A DNA stretch of 64,000 bases, taken from the NCBI GenBank assembly GCA_002375765.1, contig DFMV01000011.1, positions 32,479 to 96,478 on the forward strand. The letters are read 5' to 3'. The DNA comes from Rhizobiales bacterium UBA3584. Its GTDB lineage: Bacteria > Pseudomonadota > Alphaproteobacteria > Rhizobiales > Devosiaceae. The notes under the pieces were generated by a model. It made no database searches. It was not told the origin of the DNA and worked only from the letters and a program-made list of their open reading frames with translations. Both the position numbers and the translations under genes were made by a program. Below, one piece after another: positions 61,440 to 64,000 of the stretch (within the stretch, counting starts at the first letter, position 1; every line of letters begins with the position of its first letter).

Positions 61440-63719
61440 TCAGAACCCGCCGCTGAGGTCGACGACCTCCGAATTCTCCGGCCCGCTCAGGCTGAAAGTG
61501 ACGCCGACCCGGAAGTCGTTCGCCGTTCGGTGCGTTGGCCCCGTCCACCGTGTCTGGACGCCATAGGCCAGAAACTTGTCATCATAGGTCAGCCCCGCCG
61601 TCGCCTGCAGCCATTGGTTGGCCGTCAGATCCCAGGCCACACCCGCATTGGCTGTCCAGTAATCTGCCACCGGCACCTCTGCGCCCACCGCAACTTCGTG
61701 CCGGTCCTGTGGCTGGCTCAGCGCCGCCTGGCCCGCGATGAAGACGTAATCGCCGGTCACCCTGTATCCATCAACTTCGCCCGAGGCCGAGAGCTGCAAA
61801 CGCGGAATGTCCCCGGTTGCCGGGTCCAGTTGCACCTTGGCCCCACCAGCCAGACCGCCATAACCGCCCTGAAGGCCGGCAACGAGATAGGACGCATCAG
61901 CGTTCATTCCCGACGCGACACCCGCGGTGCTGCCATCATTGGCGTTGAAGCCATTGGTCCCTGCCAGATGGAAGGACTGCCCCATCAGCGCGCTCAGCCA
62001 TCCGCCATTGTCGAAACTGGTCTGGAACTGCCCGCCCACATTGGCCCGCAATCCCGTCTCCTGACGGTCGGCGCCAGAGAAACGGTTGAAGCTGAAAAGA
62101 TTGGTGTCGTCGAAAACGAACCCCTGGGAATCATTGTTTGTGATGCCCGGAACCGCTTCGCCGTCGCGATAGACAAGTTGCGCGATGGGCTCGATCACAT
62201 GCGCAGCGCCAGCCGTCCGGGCCAGCAAGGGATAGCGGATATCGAGTGCCGCGATCGGCGTTGCCGAAAACAGGCTTTGCCCCGCTGGTGCGCTCGCATC
62301 GGCGCTGGCCCCGTCGTAGGACGCCGCGTCACCGCGCAGCCCGAGATAGGGTGAAACCAGCAAACCACCCGGAACGACGTAATGGTTGGACCAGCTCGCC
62401 TGCATCATGGCGTGAACTGATTGTCCCTCATAGCCGTGCACAAAGCCGGATCCGGTATCGTCCAGCGCCCGCGTGAGCCCCAAAAGCCGCCCGCTCAATT
62501 CAACGCGGCCAGCTCCGTTTTCCAGATCGGCGACATGATCGATCACCGCATTGGGATGGGTCAGTGCCTGCTGGTTCTGGCGAGCATTGAACACAGCCTG
62601 GCTCGACCGGTTTCCGAGCGGCACAAATTGCTGCACACGGATATCGGCATAGGTGTCGGAATCGAGATATTGCGCATAGACTTCGTTGCGCGTCGTGCCG
62701 TTGTCGATGTCGTAGTCGGGCAGATAGCCCGGGTCGGTGAACGCGGTATAGGACCATCCCAGCGTCCATTCGTCGGTCGGCGTAAACGTGCCGGTGGTCT
62801 GAACCGCGCCGCGCAGATTGCGGTTGGCCAGCCCGCTGAAGGCTCCAGGATTGAACTGATAAACGCCCGAGGCACTGATGGTGTAGCTCAGATCGCCCAC
62901 AGTCTGGCGCCAGTCCACCGCCACGCCCGGCCCCTGGTTGAAATAGGCCGTGGGCGTAACAGCCAGCGTGCCATTGGCCACCCGATAGCGGAAAAAGGGC
63001 AGGGACAACGCGACGCCGTATTTGTCGTTGTAGCTCAGGACAGGGAACTCGACCCCTTCGTCCTGCGGCAGCGTCAGCCAAGGCAGCGAGATCACCGAAA
63101 CCCCCAGCAATTGCAGCGAGGGTTGCTCGAAATAGATCACCTGCTCGGCTTCATCGGTGACGATGCGTGCCGCCTTGATCGACCACCCGATCCGGTTGCC
63201 GTTCGCATCGATACAGGTGCCACACGGCGCGTAGCTGCCATCGACGTAAACCCGCTCGACCCCTTCGTCGAAATTGGTCTCGGCTGCCGTAAAACGACTG
63301 CCATCGGGAAACGCCACGGTCAGCGCGCGCAAGAACCCTTCGCGGAACCCGTCTTCGAGTTCGACCCGCTCGGCAACATATTCGATGCCCTCGGGATCGA
63401 TCACTGCCACATTGCCCACCAGTTCGACCCGGCCCGAACGCTGGTAATAGATCGCCCGGTCCGCAGATGCGCGAAAGCCCTGAAAGCTGATCCCCACGCG
63501 GCCCTGCGCCACGACCGTATCGTCGCGTGAATTGAAAACCATCGTATCGGCGGAAACCGCCATATCGCCGCCGCTGCCCGAGGGGATGCGGGAGAAGAAA
63601 TCCGTGGGGACGAGCTGCTGGGCGCTTGCCACGGGTGCAAACGCGAGCGCTATGGCCATCACGCTGGCGAAAAGTGCGCCACGCCGCACCAATGTTGCCC
63701 CCAGGGGTGGTTTGTTCAT
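61440..63719 (-). CDS. lptD: LPS-assembly protein LptD
   Basis: The 759-residue outer-membrane protein inserts LPS in the outer leaflet. It has a signal peptide (VMAIALAFAPVASAQQ), a periplasmic OstA/jellyroll domain (about 40-200, with AVSADTMVFNSRDDTVVAQG) and a long beta-barrel region. Cys residues occur as a close pair only (APCGTCIDANG), unlike the four spaced cysteines of E. coli LptD, as in other alphaproteobacteria. I start it at the ATG at 63719; a TTG at 63722 would add one residue. The lptG stop overlaps it. Confidence 0.95.
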   Translation of the reverse strand: MNKPPLGATLVRRGALFASVMAIALAFAPVASAQQLVPTDFFSRIPSGSGGDMAVSADTMVFNSRDDTVVAQGRVGISFQGFRASADRAIYYQRSGRVELVGNVAVIDPEGIEYVAERVELEDGFREGFLRALTVAFPDGSRFTAAETNFDEGVERVYVDGSYAPCGTCIDANGNRIGWSIKAARIVTDEAEQVIYFEQPSLQLLGVSVISLPWLTLPQDEGVEFPVLSYNDKYGVALSLPFFRYRVANGTLAVTPTAYFNQGPGVAVDWRQTVGDLSYTISASGVYQFNPGAFSGLANRNLRGAVQTTGTFTPTDEWTLGWSYTAFTDPGYLPDYDIDNGTTRNEVYAQYLDSDTYADIRVQQFVPLGNRSSQAVFNARQNQQALTHPNAVIDHVADLENGAGRVELSGRLLGLTRALDDTGSGFVHGYEGQSVHAMMQASWSNHYVVPGGLLVSPYLGLRGDAASYDGASADASAPAGQSLFSATPIAALDIRYPLLARTAGAAHVIEPIAQLVYRDGEAVPGITNNDSQGFVFDDTNLFSFNRFSGADRQETGLRANVGGQFQTSFDNGGWLSALMGQSFHLAGTNGFNANDGSTAGVASGMNADASYLVAGLQGGYGGLAGGAKVQLDPATGDIPRLQLSASGEVDGYRVTGDYVFIAGQAALSQPQDRHEVAVGAEVPVADYWTANAGVAWDLTANQWLQATAGLTYDDKFLAYGVQTRWTGPTHRTANDFRVGVTFSLSGPENSEVVDLSGGF

Positions 63720-64000
63720 CAAACGCGCCCGTCTTCTCTACGCAGGATCACGGTCAAACCGATCACGATGGCGACAAGGGCAGGGCCCCACGCCGCCGCA
63801 ATCGGGTCGAGAACGCCTGCCGAGCCGGCCCGGTCAGCCATCTCCGTGATTACAAACACGACCAGGCCCAGGACGATTCCATAGACGATGGTCCACCCAT
63901 AATGCCCTGTTCTTCGATAACCGGCGGTAAAGGCAAACGCAATCAGCAAAGCACCCACAAGAACGAACGGAACGGCATTGAGTTTTTGAAAACGCGTCTC
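63719..64000 (-). CDS. lptG: LPS export permease LptG, C-terminal part (truncated by window edge)
   Basis: The 93 residues present are the end of a YjgP/YjgQ-family permease, reading into the window as RFQKLNAVPFVLVGALL, with two membrane helices and a short polar tail REDGRV. The frame is open to the window edge, so the start lies beyond. The partner is LptF; with LptB they extract LPS from the inner membrane. The stop overlaps the lptD start (ATGA). Confidence 0.9.
   Translation of the reverse strand, partial: ETRFQKLNAVPFVLVGALLIAFAFTAGYRRTGHYGWTIVYGIVLGLVVFVITEMADRAGSAGVLDPIAAAWGPALVAIVIGLTVILRREDGRV

Noticed and set aside
1..64000. CRISPR arrays, insertion sequences, phage genes, tRNA or rRNA genes
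   Set aside because: No regularly spaced direct repeats, transposase or integrase motifs, T-loop GGTTCGAATCC-type cores in cloverleaf context, or rRNA-like stretches were found by reading both strands.

Overview
The window is a chromosomal segment of a GC-rich alphaproteobacterium of the order Hyphomicrobiales. The housekeeping gene orders (rpsF-rpsR-rplI, dnaB-alr-radA-cvpA-purF-SDR, yfgM-der, fabD-fabG-acpP-fabF-mltG-yicC-gmk facing rsmA-pdxA-surA-lptD-lptG) are the ones I know from that order. A Devosia/Pelagibacterium-like (Devosiaceae) host is my best guess, but it rests on recalled gene order and protein flavour, not on a search. I saw no rRNA, tRNA, CRISPR array, insertion sequence or prophage.

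Layout. 1-280: the 3' end of an unrecognised + strand gene. 280-6540: a - strand exopolysaccharide operon with very tight coupling (UDP-xylose synthase, UDP-glucose 4-epimerase, a BcsA-like GT2 synthase, UDP-glucose dehydrogenase, an exported GH26-like hydrolase). 6886-8049: an AraC-type regulator. 8123-20525: a deoxysugar/sugar-acid locus (RhaM-fold mutarotase, IclR and GntR regulators, short-chain dehydrogenase, FAH-family hydrolase, a ribose-type ABC importer, Zn-dehydrogenase, mannitol-dehydrogenase-family reductase, lactonase, aldo/keto reductase, UxaA-family dehydratase). Its gene set covers an oxidative L-fucose route to pyruvate plus lactate and an L-galactose route through L-galactonate, tagaturonate and altronate, with the first two steps and possibly the dehydratase shared. 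20625-25661: a fructose-type ABC locus (frcK, frcR, frcBCA) with a near-perfect 33-bp operator palindrome over the frcB promoter. 25724-27869: DUF2277 protein, TetR regulator and homocysteine S-methyltransferase. 27906-35082: an AraC/MelR-like regulator divergent from a maltose-type ABC importer that ends in a 671-residue oxidoreductase-aldo/keto reductase fusion. 35267-39336: glpD, a DUF1127-like small protein, LysR, a 2'-5' RNA ligase-like protein and a WYL regulator.

39436-64000 is mostly core: translocon helper and ribosome GTPase (yfgM, der), purine synthesis (purF), recombination and replication (radA, dnaB), cell wall (alr, mltG), ribosomal proteins, fatty-acid synthesis, guanylate kinase, 16S rRNA methylation, pyridoxine synthesis and LPS export. 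A vapBC toxin-antitoxin pair and a palindromic repeat sit at the convergent gmk/rsmA junction. The same repeat occurs downstream of rplI.

Patterns worth noting. All three sugar-importer operons carry a strong hairpin just after the binding-protein gene. Start/stop overlaps of the ATGA type recur throughout. The two repeat copies keep their conserved arms while the inner stem has changed completely and remains self-complementary.
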